A DNA stretch of 64,000 bases from an uncultured Clostridia bacterium (GCA_934119935.1 CAKOSX010000002.1:1-64000); one strand, 5' to 3'. Positions 23,872 to 33,789 are shown, counted from the stretch's first letter. The notes: a model not told the origin generated them from the sequence alone. A program made the numbers and translations.

Positions 23872-25716
23872 TTATTCAACTGTTACTGATTTTGCTAAGT
23901 TTCTTGGCTTATCTACATCTAATCCCTTATTTTTAGAGATATAGTATGATAATAATTGTAATGGTATTACTGAAAGTATTGGTGAGATTAACTCATTTGT
24001 TTCAGGTATATTTATTACATAACCAAAGTTATTGTTTGGCAATATTTGGTTTGTTATTATTAAGGTTTTTGCACCTCTTGTTATTACTTCTTGTATATTG
24101 CTTATTGTTTTTTCTACTAGTTCTTTATTTGTAATTATTCCGATTACTGTTACACCGTTTTCTATTAAGGCAATTGGTCCGTGTTTCAATTCGCCTGCTG
24201 CATAGGCTTCTGAGTGTATATAAGAAATTTCTTTTAATTTCAAAGAACCTTCTAATGCTACATTATAGTCTGTACCTCTGCCTAAAAAGAACATGTCTTT
24301 TTGTGTGTAAACTTTACTTGCAAATGTTTTTATTTCTTCGCTGTTATCTAGAACAGCTTCTATTTTTGATGGCAAGTCTAGAATATCAGCCTTTAATTTT
24401 TCTAATTCATCCTTTGAGTAAGATTTTAACAATTCAGCAAAGTATATTCCGAGCATTGCAATTAAGCAAACTTGTGATGTGTATGCTTTTGTTGATGCAA
24501 CTGCTATTTCAGGCCCTGCATGCGTATAAATTGTGTAGTCTGCTTCTCTAGTTATAGTACTTCCGATTACATTTGAAATTGCAAGAGTTCTTGCACAATG
24601 TGATTTTGATAATCTTAAGGCTGCAAGTGTGTCAGCTGTTTCACCAGATTGACTCACAAAAATACATAACGTTTTTTCATCAATTATTGGATTTCTGTAT
24701 CTAAATTCTGATGCAATATCTACTTCAACTGGAATTCTGCATAGTTTTTCTATTATTGATTTTCCCATTAAACCTGCATGCATAGCCGTACCACAGGCTA
24801 CTATAAATATTTTATTTATAGATTTTAAATATTCTTTAGAAATTTCTATATCATCAAAACTACAATTTTCTCCTAGTTTTAGTCTTGAACCGATTGTTTC
24901 ACGAATGGCTGTTGGTTGCTCGAAAATTTCTTTTAACATATAGTCTTCGTATCCGTCTTTTTCGGCTGCAGAAGCATCCCATTCTATATTTTTAACTTCC
25001 TTATTGTGAGGAGTTAAATTCATATCATAAAAATTAATCTTATCTTTAGTGATAAGAGCAAATTCATTATCATTTAAAAGATAAAAATCTTTAGTATATC
25101 TTAAAACAGCAGGAATATCTGATGCAATAAAGTTTTCACCATTTCCTTTTCCAATTACTAAAGGACTATCTTTCCTTACTACTACTAAATCTTCTGGATA
25201 TAGAGAAGAGATTATTTCTAAAGCATAGCTTCCTTTTAAATCTGAAACGGCATTCTTTACAGCTCTTAAAAATTTCTCGATTGTATTTTGTGATTTATCA
25301 CTTGTAAAGTAGTAATCAATTAAATTAGGAACTACTTCTGTATCTGTTTGAGAAACAAAATGATATCCGTTGTCTGTTAAAAATTTTCTTAAATCTGCAT
25401 AATTTTCAATAATTCCGTTATGAACAACTGCAAATCTATTCGAATTGTCTAAATGAGGATGAGCATTTTCTTTTGATGGCTTTCCGTGAGTAGCCCAACG
25501 AGTATGAGCAATACCAACAGTTCCAGATAATTTATCTATTCCATCAAGAGACTCTAAATTTGAAACCCTACCTTTTTCCTTCATAACAGTAATCTTATTA
25601 TTTTCAATAGTTGCAATTCCAGCAGAATCGTAACCTCTATATTCTAGGCATTTAAGCCCATTTATTAAAATTTCTTTTGCTTTATTGTTACCAATGTAAC
25701 CTACTATTCCACACAT
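23872..25716 (-). CDS. glmS: Glutamine-fructose-6-phosphate aminotransferase (isomerizing)
   Basis: GlmS makes glucosamine-6-phosphate from fructose-6-phosphate and glutamine, the first step toward UDP-GlcNAc and peptidoglycan. The 614-aa product starts MCGIVGYIGN, exposing the catalytic Cys1 after Met removal. The glutaminase domain has GIAHTRWATHGKPSKENAHPH. Two SIS domains follow with ACGTAMHAGL, SQSGETADTLAALR and ASTKAYTSQ, and the protein ends NLAKSVTVE as usual. The start at 25716 follows AGGAGGT. Expression is controlled by the ribozyme upstream. Confidence 0.97.
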   Translation of the reverse strand: MCGIVGYIGNNKAKEILINGLKCLEYRGYDSAGIATIENNKITVMKEKGRVSNLESLDGIDKLSGTVGIAHTRWATHGKPSKENAHPHLDNSNRFAVVHNGIIENYADLRKFLTDNGYHFVSQTDTEVVPNLIDYYFTSDKSQNTIEKFLRAVKNAVSDLKGSYALEIISSLYPEDLVVVRKDSPLVIGKGNGENFIASDIPAVLRYTKDFYLLNDNEFALITKDKINFYDMNLTPHNKEVKNIEWDASAAEKDGYEDYMLKEIFEQPTAIRETIGSRLKLGENCSFDDIEISKEYLKSINKIFIVACGTAMHAGLMGKSIIEKLCRIPVEVDIASEFRYRNPIIDEKTLCIFVSQSGETADTLAALRLSKSHCARTLAISNVIGSTITREADYTIYTHAGPEIAVASTKAYTSQVCLIAMLGIYFAELLKSYSKDELEKLKADILDLPSKIEAVLDNSEEIKTFASKVYTQKDMFFLGRGTDYNVALEGSLKLKEISYIHSEAYAAGELKHGPIALIENGVTVIGIITNKELVEKTISNIQEVITRGAKTLIITNQILPNNNFGYVINIPETNELISPILSVIPLQLLSYYISKNKGLDVDKPRNLAKSVTVE

Positions 25717-25789
25717 AGTAAACCTCCTATAAAATACATAACTTAATAATACCAAAGTAAAATACTTTGATTTAAATATAATATAAAAG

Positions 25790-25941
25790 GCATAAAATAA
25801 TTAAACTACTCAAAATTATATCTGTTCTAACATCACTGCTAGTTTTTGCTAATTTATAAGGACCGTAGAGAGCCCTAGAGCATCCGCCGAATATTTCGAT
25901 AAACTCTAACCTCGTCAACAGCAAACGCTGTCCTGGCGCTA
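25790..25941 (-). ncRNA. glmS ribozyme (glucosamine-6-phosphate-responsive)
   Basis: On the minus strand the 5' leader of glmS holds the diagnostic ribozyme segments in order: AGCGCCAGGAC at the cleavage site (25941/25940), GTTGACGAGG, GAGTTTATCGA, TTCGGCGGATGCTCTAGGG, then CTACGGTCC and the 3' pseudoknot part. In this class glucosamine-6-phosphate acts as cofactor for self-cleavage, which triggers decay of glmS mRNA. The 3' boundary is approximate. Confidence 0.95.
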
Positions 25942-25993
25942 AAAATGAACTCCTTTCTTAATAAAAATTTTATTTTATGCTTATATGGATATA

Positions 25994-26022
25994 ATATTAC
26001 ACTAAAAGGAAAAATGTATCAA
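25994..26022 (-). promoter_or_regulatory. Promoter of glmS ribozyme-glmS
   Basis: On the minus strand TTGATA (26017-26022), 17 bases, TAATAT (25994-25999). Transcription would start about 45 bases before the ribozyme cleavage site. Confidence 0.75.
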
Positions 26023-26050
26023 TAGTTTTGAACAAATAAATTAAAATACA

Positions 26051-26079
26051 TTTACAAGTTTTTTAGTTTAGTATATAAT
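26051..26079 (+). promoter_or_regulatory. Promoter of the C1 protease gene
   Basis: TTTACA (26051-26056), 17 bases, TATAAT (26074-26079). Confidence 0.7.
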
Positions 26080-26116
26080 ATGAAAAAAACTAGAAAGATA
26101 CAAGGGGGAAAATAAA

Positions 26117-29100
26117 ATGAATAAACAAAAGAGATTTTTTATAAAGATAGGGATGGCATTTTCAATTGCAACTATATTAACATGTTCCACATCTTTTGCT
26201 AGCAGTAATGTATTAGAAAAAGTTGAATATACGGAAAAGTTTAAAAATTGGTTACAACTAACAGAAGAAGAAAAACAAAAGACTATTATGCCAGACATGT
26301 ATTATATTCCAAGTAGTTCCAAAAAGATATCTAACAATCCATTGCAAGATGTTAGAAGTACAAGAGCAAGTATGGCTAGCAGATTCAGTCTAAAAGACAT
26401 AATTTCAGAGAATGTGAAAATAAGAAACCAGCAACAAACCAATTCGTGTTGGGCCTTTGCTTCGTTATCTTCACTGGAAACAAATTTGGCTATGCAAGAT
26501 TACAAGAAAGGAAATATCACGAAAATTTACGACTTTTCAGAGAGACATTTAGAATACGCTACAAGTAAATATTTTGCTAATAATGTGGAAAATAAAAATG
26601 GGTATAATAGAACTGCTGGAGACGGAGGAAACTTCCCAATGGCACAATCATACTTAACAAACGGTACTGGAGCTATTACAGAAGATGAAATGCCATTTGA
26701 AAATAATGATGATACAATCGACATTTCTGAGATACAAAATAAAAATGTTGTAACAGAAGTTGATGATATAGAAGTTTTCGAACCATATAGCGGAAAAAGT
26801 GATAGTGAAAAACAAAAAATAATGAATCAGATAAAAGAACATATTCAAAATTATGGAGCAGTATTCACTAAAATACATGGGGCGTCATCTTCAATATCTG
26901 ATTACTCATGTTATAATAATGAAACTGGTGCAAAATATTGCAGCAATAAAAACTCACATCCAACAGATCACGCCGTGTCTATAATTGGATGGGATGACAA
27001 TTACAGTATAGATAATTTTGCGGAAGATTCAAGACCTTCTTCAAATGGTGCGTGGATTGTAAGAAATTCATGGGGAGATAAAGAAGAGTATACTTTATCG
27101 GATTTAAAAAAAGAAATATTTGAAAAATATAAAGATACATGTACATCAAAGGGATGGAATTCGCCTGAAGAAATACCTAATGAGGTTATAATTAAAATAG
27201 GCTATAAAATTGATGGTGATAATGCTTACTATATTTATGGCGATAATGGATATATATACATATCTTATGAAGATGCTAATGTTTCATCAGGTAAAAATTT
27301 TGGTATATCAAAGTCATCAAATAAAGTAAACTATGATAAGATATATCAATATGATGAACTATATGCTGCAAACGACATGTATGTAAATAATATGGAAATA
27401 CTTCTTGGAAATATATTTAACAGAGATACTACAAATACAGAATATTTAACAAGCATTTCGATAAATGCTCCAGAAACATATTGGGGAAAAGTATATGTAA
27501 ATCCAAATGGTTCGAGTATGGCAAAAGATGATTTGCAATTAGTAGAATTAGAAAATGGTGTTAGTGATTATATTATTAACGAAGGATACCATACAATAAA
27601 TTTTAAAAAGCCAATTGCACTTACAGGAAATTCATTTGCAGTTGTGACATCTATTACAGGAGTTGGTGCACCAGGGGAAACAAGAACTCTAATTACATTA
27701 GAAAGCAAAATAGAGGGGTATAGCAAATGGGATGCTGTAAAAACAGAAGAAGGAAAATGTTTTGTTGCAGCAACGGATGATTTGGATAATGCAAGTTGGA
27801 TAGACTTAGGAAAAATAAAAGAGATAAATGATTCTTTTGATAATGGCGATAGTACTATAAAGGCTTTTACAACTAAAGAATTATATGATGGATCATTAAA
27901 AAATATAGAAATAGTAACTGCACCAAATAAGACATCATATTTTGAAGGAGAAAATTTTGATAAGTCTGGAATGGTGGTAAGAGCAAATTATAATAGCAAA
28001 GATGAACCAACAGTTACATTAAAAGATTCAGATTATAGTATTACAAATGGTACAAACTTGAAAGTTGGACAAAATAGTGTTACTATAACATTTAGTGGGA
28101 AAAGTGTAAATCAATCAATAAGCGTTCAAAAAAATAGTGTAGTAGACTTAAAAATTCAAACACCTCCTACTAAAACAGAGTATAAAGAGGGGGAAAAATT
28201 TGATGCATCTGGAATGGTAGTAATTGCAACATATAAAGATGGAACTAGTAAGGACATATCAAATTATACAATTACAAACGGAAGTAACCTAAAGGCAGAG
28301 CAGACAGAAATAACAATAACATTCGAAGGAAAGTCTATAACTCAGCCAATAACAGTAAAACCTAATGCGTTAGTGGATATTAAAGTAAAAAATTTACCAA
28401 GTAAAGTTAAATATGTAGAAGGTCAAAATTTTGACAAAACAGGAATTGTCATTGTTGGAACATATCAAGATGGAAGCGAACATGAAATTGAAGAATATAC
28501 GATTGAGAATGGAGAAAAACTAACAACAGGCCAAAAATCTGTAACTGTAAGCTTTGGAGGAAAATCTGTAGAAGTTGCTATTACCGTTGAGAAAAAAACA
28601 ATTACAAATATTATAGTTAGTAAAATGCCAACAAAGACAAAATACATACAAAATAAAGAAGAAATTGACTTGACTGGTGGTAAGATAAAGGTAGATTACA
28701 ATGATAATACAAGTGAAGAAATAGATTTGAAATCAGCTCTAGTTAAAGTTGAAGGATTTGATAATAAGTCTCTTGGAAAAAATACATTAACAGTAACATA
28801 CATGGATAAAACTACAACAATAGAAGTTGAAATAATTCCAGAAGATGTTGCAGAAAATTCTAATTTTGATAAAATGAATGCAAATATAAATAGCATAAAA
28901 TATTTTACATTTTCTGATAAGAACCAGAAGGAATATGTAACGATAGATATGTTGATAGAAGGCATTGAAAAGAGTACAAAAAATGACAATTGCACATATT
29001 ACTATTATTTATCAAAAAACAACAATGAAGATAATATTCAAAATTGGGTAAAGATAACAGAAAATCAATCTTCAAATGATAAATTAGAATTCAAGATAAA

Positions 29101-29437
29101 TACAAAAGATATAAAAAATTATGAAGAATTAATGAGTTCAAAAACATTGTATTTATATGTAAGAGAAGTAGCTGTAAAAGGTGGAAACCAATCAGTATTT
29201 GTTACAAAAGGAATAAATATGGATTCTGATATTAAAGTAGAAACGTATTTAGATAATGTGAAAATAGAGAATAAAAATGATGACAACAAAAAGACAGATG
29301 TAAAAGATGATACAATGGCACCAAATGAAATACCACAAACAGGTGTAAAGAGTTTATTAATAATAATATTAGTAATAGTAGTTTTAGGATCAATCTTTTA
29401 TATAAGATACAAACAAATAAGTAAATATGTAAAATAA
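26117..29437 (+). CDS. Secreted papain-like (C1) cysteine protease with Ig-like repeats and sortase-type anchor
   Basis: A 1106-aa cell-wall protein. Residues 1-30 are a signal peptide. A papain-family domain follows with catalytic Cys111 (NSCWAFAS), His285 (DHAVSIIGWDD) and Asn317 (RNSWGD). Next is a beta-rich lectin-like region (about 395-590) often seen in clostridial C1 proteases. Then come four bacterial Ig-like repeats (about 595-920) with the pattern P.KT.Y.EGE.FD.SGMVV.A.Y. The C-terminus has the sorting-like motif IPQTG, a hydrophobic helix and RYKQISKYVK, so a sortase probably attaches it to peptidoglycan. It is likely a surface protease or adhesin. The substrate is unknown. Confidence 0.9.
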   Translation: MNKQKRFFIKIGMAFSIATILTCSTSFASSNVLEKVEYTEKFKNWLQLTEEEKQKTIMPDMYYIPSSSKKISNNPLQDVRSTRASMASRFSLKDIISENVKIRNQQQTNSCWAFASLSSLETNLAMQDYKKGNITKIYDFSERHLEYATSKYFANNVENKNGYNRTAGDGGNFPMAQSYLTNGTGAITEDEMPFENNDDTIDISEIQNKNVVTEVDDIEVFEPYSGKSDSEKQKIMNQIKEHIQNYGAVFTKIHGASSSISDYSCYNNETGAKYCSNKNSHPTDHAVSIIGWDDNYSIDNFAEDSRPSSNGAWIVRNSWGDKEEYTLSDLKKEIFEKYKDTCTSKGWNSPEEIPNEVIIKIGYKIDGDNAYYIYGDNGYIYISYEDANVSSGKNFGISKSSNKVNYDKIYQYDELYAANDMYVNNMEILLGNIFNRDTTNTEYLTSISINAPETYWGKVYVNPNGSSMAKDDLQLVELENGVSDYIINEGYHTINFKKPIALTGNSFAVVTSITGVGAPGETRTLITLESKIEGYSKWDAVKTEEGKCFVAATDDLDNASWIDLGKIKEINDSFDNGDSTIKAFTTKELYDGSLKNIEIVTAPNKTSYFEGENFDKSGMVVRANYNSKDEPTVTLKDSDYSITNGTNLKVGQNSVTITFSGKSVNQSISVQKNSVVDLKIQTPPTKTEYKEGEKFDASGMVVIATYKDGTSKDISNYTITNGSNLKAEQTEITITFEGKSITQPITVKPNALVDIKVKNLPSKVKYVEGQNFDKTGIVIVGTYQDGSEHEIEEYTIENGEKLTTGQKSVTVSFGGKSVEVAITVEKKTITNIIVSKMPTKTKYIQNKEEIDLTGGKIKVDYNDNTSEEIDLKSALVKVEGFDNKSLGKNTLTVTYMDKTTTIEVEIIPEDVAENSNFDKMNANINSIKYFTFSDKNQKEYVTIDMLIEGIEKSTKNDNCTYYYYLSKNNNEDNIQNWVKITENQSSNDKLEFKINTKDIKNYEELMSSKTLYLYVREVAVKGGNQSVFVTKGINMDSDIKVETYLDNVKIENKNDDNKKTDVKDDTMAPNEIPQTGVKSLLIIILVIVVLGSIFYIRYKQISKYVK

Positions 29438-29449
29438 ATATGAATGAAC

Positions 29450-29486
29450 AAATGATTTTAACTCTGCAATGGTTAAAATCATTTGC
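29450..29486 (+). terminator. Terminator of the C1 protease gene
   Basis: AAATGATTTTAAC and GTTAAAATCATTT pair around TCTGCAATG, followed by GCTTTTT. Confidence 0.85.
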
Positions 29487-29507
29487 TTTTTATAAAAGGA
29501 GAAATGT

Positions 29508-31367
29508 ATGTTTGATATAGAAGCAGAGCTAAAAAAACTGCCTAAAAAGCCAGGAGTTTATATAATGCACGACAAAAATGACAAGATTATTTATGTTGGT
29601 AAGGCTGTTGTTTTAAGAAACAGGGTTAGGCAGTATTTTAGAAAGAATAAGAAAACAAAAAGAATTCAAAACATGGTTGCGTTAGTTGACCATTTTGAGT
29701 ATATAGTGTGCGATAATGAGGCAGAGGCTCTTATTTTGGAGTGTAATCTAATTAAGAAGAACATGCCTAAATTTAATGTGCTTCTAAAAGATGATAAAAC
29801 ATATCCATACATAAAAATAAATGTAAAAGCAGATTATCCAGATTTATATATTACAAGAAGAGCTTTGAATGATGGTGCTAAATATTTTGGACCTTATGCG
29901 AATGCCGGAAGTGCCAAGGAAATGATTGAGTTTATCAAGTCCAGATATAAGATTAGACAGTGTAGAAGTTTTAAATATAAGGATAGACCATGTTTAAATT
30001 ATCATATAAAGAAGTGTATGGCTCCTTGCATGGGATACATTAGTAAAGAAGATTATAGAAAGCAAATTGATGAGATTATTTCTATTTTAGAAGGTAAGAC
30101 AGATAATTTAAAGAAAGAGCTAGAAAAAGAGATGTTAGAGGCTTCTAAGAAAATGGAATATGAGAAGGCACAAGAAATAAGAGATAAAATATTTGCAATA
30201 GATAGAATTTCTCAAAGACAAAAGGTTTCAAATATTTCTGAAAATGATATAGATGTAATAGGCTTAGCAAGAAAAGACGAAGAAGTTTGTATTGAAATGT
30301 TTTATGTTAGAAATAGTAAGATGATTGGCAGAGACCACTACATATTCAAAGGTTTAGAAGATGAGGAAGATAGTGAGATAATTTCAAGCTTTATTAAACA
30401 ATACTATATGGGAAGAACAATACTACCAAATAAGATAATGATAAAAGAAGAAATTGAAGACAAGGATGCAATCGAAATGCTATTAACAGAATCTGCAGGA
30501 AGAAAAGTAGAAATAAAAACACCGCAAAAAGGTGAGAAATTGAAATTTGTAGAAATGGCAGAGAACAATGCCTTAATCACTTTACAGAACAAAGAAAAGG
30601 ATAAATACAATATTTTAGCAGAATTAAAACATGTATTAAACTTAGAAAAATTGCCAAGAAAAATAGAATGTTACGATATATCAAACTTATCTGGAACCAA
30701 CATGGTTGCTGGTATGTGCGTAATGCAGGACGGAATAATTAAGAAAGAAATGGCAAGAAGATTCAAAATAAAAGAAGTTGTTGGACAAGACGATCCAGCA
30801 TGCATGGAAGAAGTAGTAACAAGACGTTTAAGACATTCTGTGCCAATTCTAAATGAAGACAAACCAAACGGATTCGGTGAATTACCAGACGTAATATTTG
30901 CAGATGGTGGCATAACACAAATACATGCAATTCAACAGGCAATAAGAAATGTAAACAAAGAAATAGAACAAAAGGCAAAAGAAAAAAACATAGAACTAAC
31001 AGAAAAAGACAAGGTAAACATTACTGTATTTGGAATGGTAAAAAACGATAAGCACCAAACACGTGCATTAATGAATGACAAAAGAGAAGAACTAGAAATT
31101 TCACAAACACTTTTAAACACAATAACAATGTTTCAAGACGCAGTACACGACACAGCAATAGGCTACCACAAAAAGCTAAGAAACGAAGAAGTAACAAGGT
31201 CTGCACTAGATAATATAAAAGGAATAGGCACTGTAAAAAAAGTAGAACTACTAAAAAAATTCGGAACAGTAGAAAACATATCAAACGCAAGCATAGAAGA
31301 AATTGCAGAAGTAAAAGGAATAAACGAAGAATTAGCAAGAGAGATAAAAAACGCTCTTGCACATTAG
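29508..31367 (+). CDS. uvrC: Excinuclease ABC subunit C
   Basis: UvrC makes both incisions in nucleotide excision repair. The 619-aa product has the GIY-YIG nuclease domain at the N-terminus (LPKKPGVYIMHDKNDKIIYVGKAVVLRNRVRQYF), the UVR motif (KKMEYEKAQEIRDKI near 215), the RNase H-like C-terminal nuclease (ECYDISNLSGTNMVAGMCV; FADGGITQI) and terminal helix-hairpin-helix motifs (IKGIGTVKKVELLKKFGTVENI). AAAGGAG precedes the ATG. It is complete. Confidence 0.97.
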   Translation: MFDIEAELKKLPKKPGVYIMHDKNDKIIYVGKAVVLRNRVRQYFRKNKKTKRIQNMVALVDHFEYIVCDNEAEALILECNLIKKNMPKFNVLLKDDKTYPYIKINVKADYPDLYITRRALNDGAKYFGPYANAGSAKEMIEFIKSRYKIRQCRSFKYKDRPCLNYHIKKCMAPCMGYISKEDYRKQIDEIISILEGKTDNLKKELEKEMLEASKKMEYEKAQEIRDKIFAIDRISQRQKVSNISENDIDVIGLARKDEEVCIEMFYVRNSKMIGRDHYIFKGLEDEEDSEIISSFIKQYYMGRTILPNKIMIKEEIEDKDAIEMLLTESAGRKVEIKTPQKGEKLKFVEMAENNALITLQNKEKDKYNILAELKHVLNLEKLPRKIECYDISNLSGTNMVAGMCVMQDGIIKKEMARRFKIKEVVGQDDPACMEEVVTRRLRHSVPILNEDKPNGFGELPDVIFADGGITQIHAIQQAIRNVNKEIEQKAKEKNIELTEKDKVNITVFGMVKNDKHQTRALMNDKREELEISQTLLNTITMFQDAVHDTAIGYHKKLRNEEVTRSALDNIKGIGTVKKVELLKKFGTVENISNASIEEIAEVKGINEELAREIKNALAH

Positions 31368-31369
31368 TA

Positions 31370-31408
31370 CAATTCGGACAATCCGGGGACGGAGAAAAAA
31401 TTGCACAC
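31370..31408 (+). repeat. REP-like short repeat, copy 2 (left of inverted pair)
   Basis: ACAATCCGGGGACGGAG followed by A-run and TTGCACAC, directly after uvrC. It is the left half of an inverted pair with 31550-31588. Confidence 0.75.
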
Positions 31409-31418
31409 TTATTAATAA

Positions 31419-31537
31419 TGAAAAATAATTCATATTTTATAAAGCCTCAACTCGTTGCTCTTGGTCGGAGCTCCTAACGGACTCCTCAAAAGGCGAGCTG
31501 CCGGTTTCGTTTTACAAATATGAATTATTTTTTTTGT
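31419..31537 (+). repeat. Palindromic intergenic element, copy 4
   Basis: Arms AAAAATAATTCATATTTTA and CAAATATGAATTATTTTTTT pair. The core at about 31455-31499 is GCTCTTGGTCGGAGCTCC-TAAC-GGACTCCTCAAAAGGCGAGC. It is nested between two inverted REP-like motifs. Confidence 0.85.
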
Positions 31538-31549
31538 TTGCTACTTATG

Positions 31550-31588
31550 AATTTTGTACATTTTTTCCTCCGTCCCCGGATTGTACAG
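31550..31588 (-). repeat. REP-like short repeat, copy 3 (right of inverted pair)
   Basis: TGTACATTTTTTCCTCCGTCCCCGGATTGT is the reverse complement of the 31370 motif. The two face each other across copy 4 of the palindromic element. Confidence 0.75.
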
Positions 31589-31674
31589 AATTGAGTCATA
31601 AATCTAGGACAAGCCGAATATAATATATAATATTAAGAATATTATAGCAGGCTTTAGCCTGAAAAGGGGGATTT

Positions 31675-31974
31675 ATGGAGTATTCTAAAGATGTTGTTTT
31701 AGGTGTAAAGTATTTTAACGGGGAGGACAACCTAGAAGAAACGATTCAAAAAGAAAATAAAGAAAACAAGGTAAATAAAAGTAGCTCTAAAATTAGTAAG
31801 CAAAGTAATAAAAGTAAAAAAACAAATAAAAAAGAAGTTAAGCAAAAAAATATAGTCTTAAAATTTATGAATGAACACAAGTTTATAACTTCAATAAGCA
31901 TAACTTGTTTTGCTTTGATGATGTTTGATTGCATGCTGGTGTATAGTTTTATTGATTTATTACAGAGGTTGTAA
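31675..31974 (+). CDS. Small Lys-rich protein with one membrane helix
   Basis: A 99-aa product. The first ~65 residues are Lys/Ser/Asn-rich and disordered-looking (KSSSKISKQSNKSKKTNKK). A single hydrophobic segment follows near the end (FITSISITCFALMMFDCMLVYSFIDLL). By the positive-inside rule the basic part lies in the cytoplasm. AAAAGGGG precedes the ATG. No family is recognised; reasonable coding frame but unconfirmed. Confidence 0.65.
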   Translation: MEYSKDVVLGVKYFNGEDNLEETIQKENKENKVNKSSSKISKQSNKSKKTNKKEVKQKNIVLKFMNEHKFITSISITCFALMMFDCMLVYSFIDLLQRL

Positions 31975-32004
31975 AAATAATCAAATGATATAAATAAAAT
32001 GGAC

Positions 32005-32033
32005 TTGTGCAAATAGTTAATTTTTGCTATAAT
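32005..32033 (+). promoter_or_regulatory. Promoter of the 32115 methyltransferase gene
   Basis: TTGTGC (32005-32010), 17 bases, TATAAT (32028-32033). Confidence 0.6.
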
Positions 32034-32114
32034 TAAGGTTGTAATTGAAAGAGAAAGGAAATTAATCTGTAGTATAAATTTTAATTTATACTATTAATTA
32101 TATGAGTAAAATTA

Positions 32115-33008
32115 ATGAAGATAGCAAATAATTGGAAGGATTATGAAATTTTAGATATGGCAAATGGTGAAAAGCTAGAAAGATGGAATAACATTTACCT
32201 AGTAAGGCCAGACCCACAAATAATATGGAATGATAAGCAATACCCAGAAAAATGGAAGCAAGCTAATGCTCGTTATAACAGAAGTAGCACTGGTGGTGGT
32301 CATTGGGATTATAAGAAGAGGCTACCAGACAGCTGGCAAATTAAATATAAAAATTTAACTTTTAATATCAAGCCAATGGGATTTAAACATACTGGAATTT
32401 TCCCTGAGCAAGCTGTTAACTGGGACTGGATGATGGACAAGATTCAAAATGAAATTAAGACTATAAAAAGAGAGGTAAAAGTTTTGAATTTATTTGCATA
32501 CACAGGAGGAGCAACGGTTGCATGTCTTTCTGCTGGTGCATCTGTGTGCCATGTAGATAGCTCTAAAGGAATGGTTGCATGGGCTAAGGAAAACGTTGTG
32601 TCATCTGGATTACAGGATAGACCAGTAAGATACATTGTTGATGATGTTGTAAAATTTGTTCAAAGAGAAATACGTAGAGGAAACAAATATGATGCAATAA
32701 TTATGGATCCACCTTCTTATGGAAGAGGAGCAAACGGAGAGGTTTGGAAGTTTGAGGAAAACCTACCAATGCTTATAGAAATTTGTATGCAAGTGCTATC
32801 TGATAATCCACTATTCTTCTTAATAAATTCATACACAACAGGAACATCTAGTATGGTACTAGAAAATTTACTGAAAATGAATATGAGAAAAAAATATGGT
32901 AAAAAAGCAGACAATGGTTTCTTTGAAAATGGAGAGGTTGGACTTCCAATGACAGATTCTGACTTTATATTGCCATGTGGAATTTATTCAAAATGGGTGA
33001 AAAAATAA
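32115..33008 (+). CDS. Class I SAM-dependent methyltransferase (RlmI/RlmK-like, rRNA type)
   Basis: A 297-aa methyltransferase with the SAM-binding motif VLNLFAYTGGATVACLSAGASVCHVDSSKGMVAWAKEN (about 122-158) and the catalytic IIMDPPSYGRG motif near residue 198, typical of the SAM-dependent 23S rRNA m5C/m2G methyltransferase family. It lacks an N-terminal PUA domain. It is two bases from a RluA-type pseudouridine synthase, so the pair may modify the same RNA. The exact target base is unknown. Confidence 0.85.
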   Translation: MKIANNWKDYEILDMANGEKLERWNNIYLVRPDPQIIWNDKQYPEKWKQANARYNRSSTGGGHWDYKKRLPDSWQIKYKNLTFNIKPMGFKHTGIFPEQAVNWDWMMDKIQNEIKTIKREVKVLNLFAYTGGATVACLSAGASVCHVDSSKGMVAWAKENVVSSGLQDRPVRYIVDDVVKFVQREIRRGNKYDAIIMDPPSYGRGANGEVWKFEENLPMLIEICMQVLSDNPLFFLINSYTTGTSSMVLENLLKMNMRKKYGKKADNGFFENGEVGLPMTDSDFILPCGIYSKWVKK

Positions 33009-33009
33009 A

Positions 33010-33744
33010 ATGAATACAGAAAATCAAACATATTTAGTAAAAACAAATGGCGTTGAGATTAAGCTAAAAATCTTATATGAAGATAATCATATAATTGTAG
33101 TTGAAAAGCCTGTAAATATTCCTTCACAAGGAGATAAAACGGGTGATATTGATATGCTTACAATTGTGAAACAATACATAAAAGAGAAATACAATAAGCC
33201 AGGAAATGTTTATTTGGGACTTGTACACAGACTCGATAGACCAGTTGGAGGAGTAATGGTTTTTGCCAAAACATCAAAAGCGGCTGCAAGACTGAGTGAA
33301 CAGGTACGAGAAAAAATATTCAAAAAAAATTACTTAGTAATTGTAGATGGAAAATTTGATAAAAATAAAGGAAATTTACAAGATTATTTATTAAAAAATG
33401 AAAAAACAAATATGAGTAAAGTAGTAAAAGAAGGCACGAAAAATTCTAAATATGCTGAGCTAGACTATGAAGTACTAAAATATGATCCAGAGTTAAATTT
33501 ATCTGTACTAAAAATAAATTTACACACAGGTAGACACCATCAAATAAGAGTACAGCTATCTAGCAGAGGCCATAGCATATATGGAGACCAAAAATATGGT
33601 GGTAGAGGACATGGAAAGCAAATTTGCTTGTGGGCATACAAACTTACAATACAACATCCAATCAGTAAAGAAGAAATGACGTTTGTAGCAATACCGGAAA
33701 AAGAAAAAAGTTGGAAGATACTAGATGATGTAGATATTGATTAA
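33010..33744 (+). CDS. RluA family RNA pseudouridine synthase
   Basis: A 244-aa pseudouridine synthase. The catalytic motif HRLDRPVGGVMVFAKTSKAAARLSEQ contains the invariant Asp (near residue 77), and the family motif INLHTGRHHQIRVQLSSRGHSIYGDQKYGG is clear. There is no S4 domain, so it is a short catalytic form. It immediately follows the methyltransferase gene and is co-transcribed with it. RNA target undetermined. Confidence 0.93.
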   Translation: MNTENQTYLVKTNGVEIKLKILYEDNHIIVVEKPVNIPSQGDKTGDIDMLTIVKQYIKEKYNKPGNVYLGLVHRLDRPVGGVMVFAKTSKAAARLSEQVREKIFKKNYLVIVDGKFDKNKGNLQDYLLKNEKTNMSKVVKEGTKNSKYAELDYEVLKYDPELNLSVLKINLHTGRHHQIRVQLSSRGHSIYGDQKYGGRGHGKQICLWAYKLTIQHPISKEEMTFVAIPEKEKSWKILDDVDID

Positions 33745-33789
33745 ATAAAACAACGTTGGAACCACTATTAATAAATATATAAATATTAA

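Noticed and set aside
25850..25941. Unknown structured repeat upstream of glmS
   Set aside because: On the minus strand it carries the glmS ribozyme core segments, so it is a known class.
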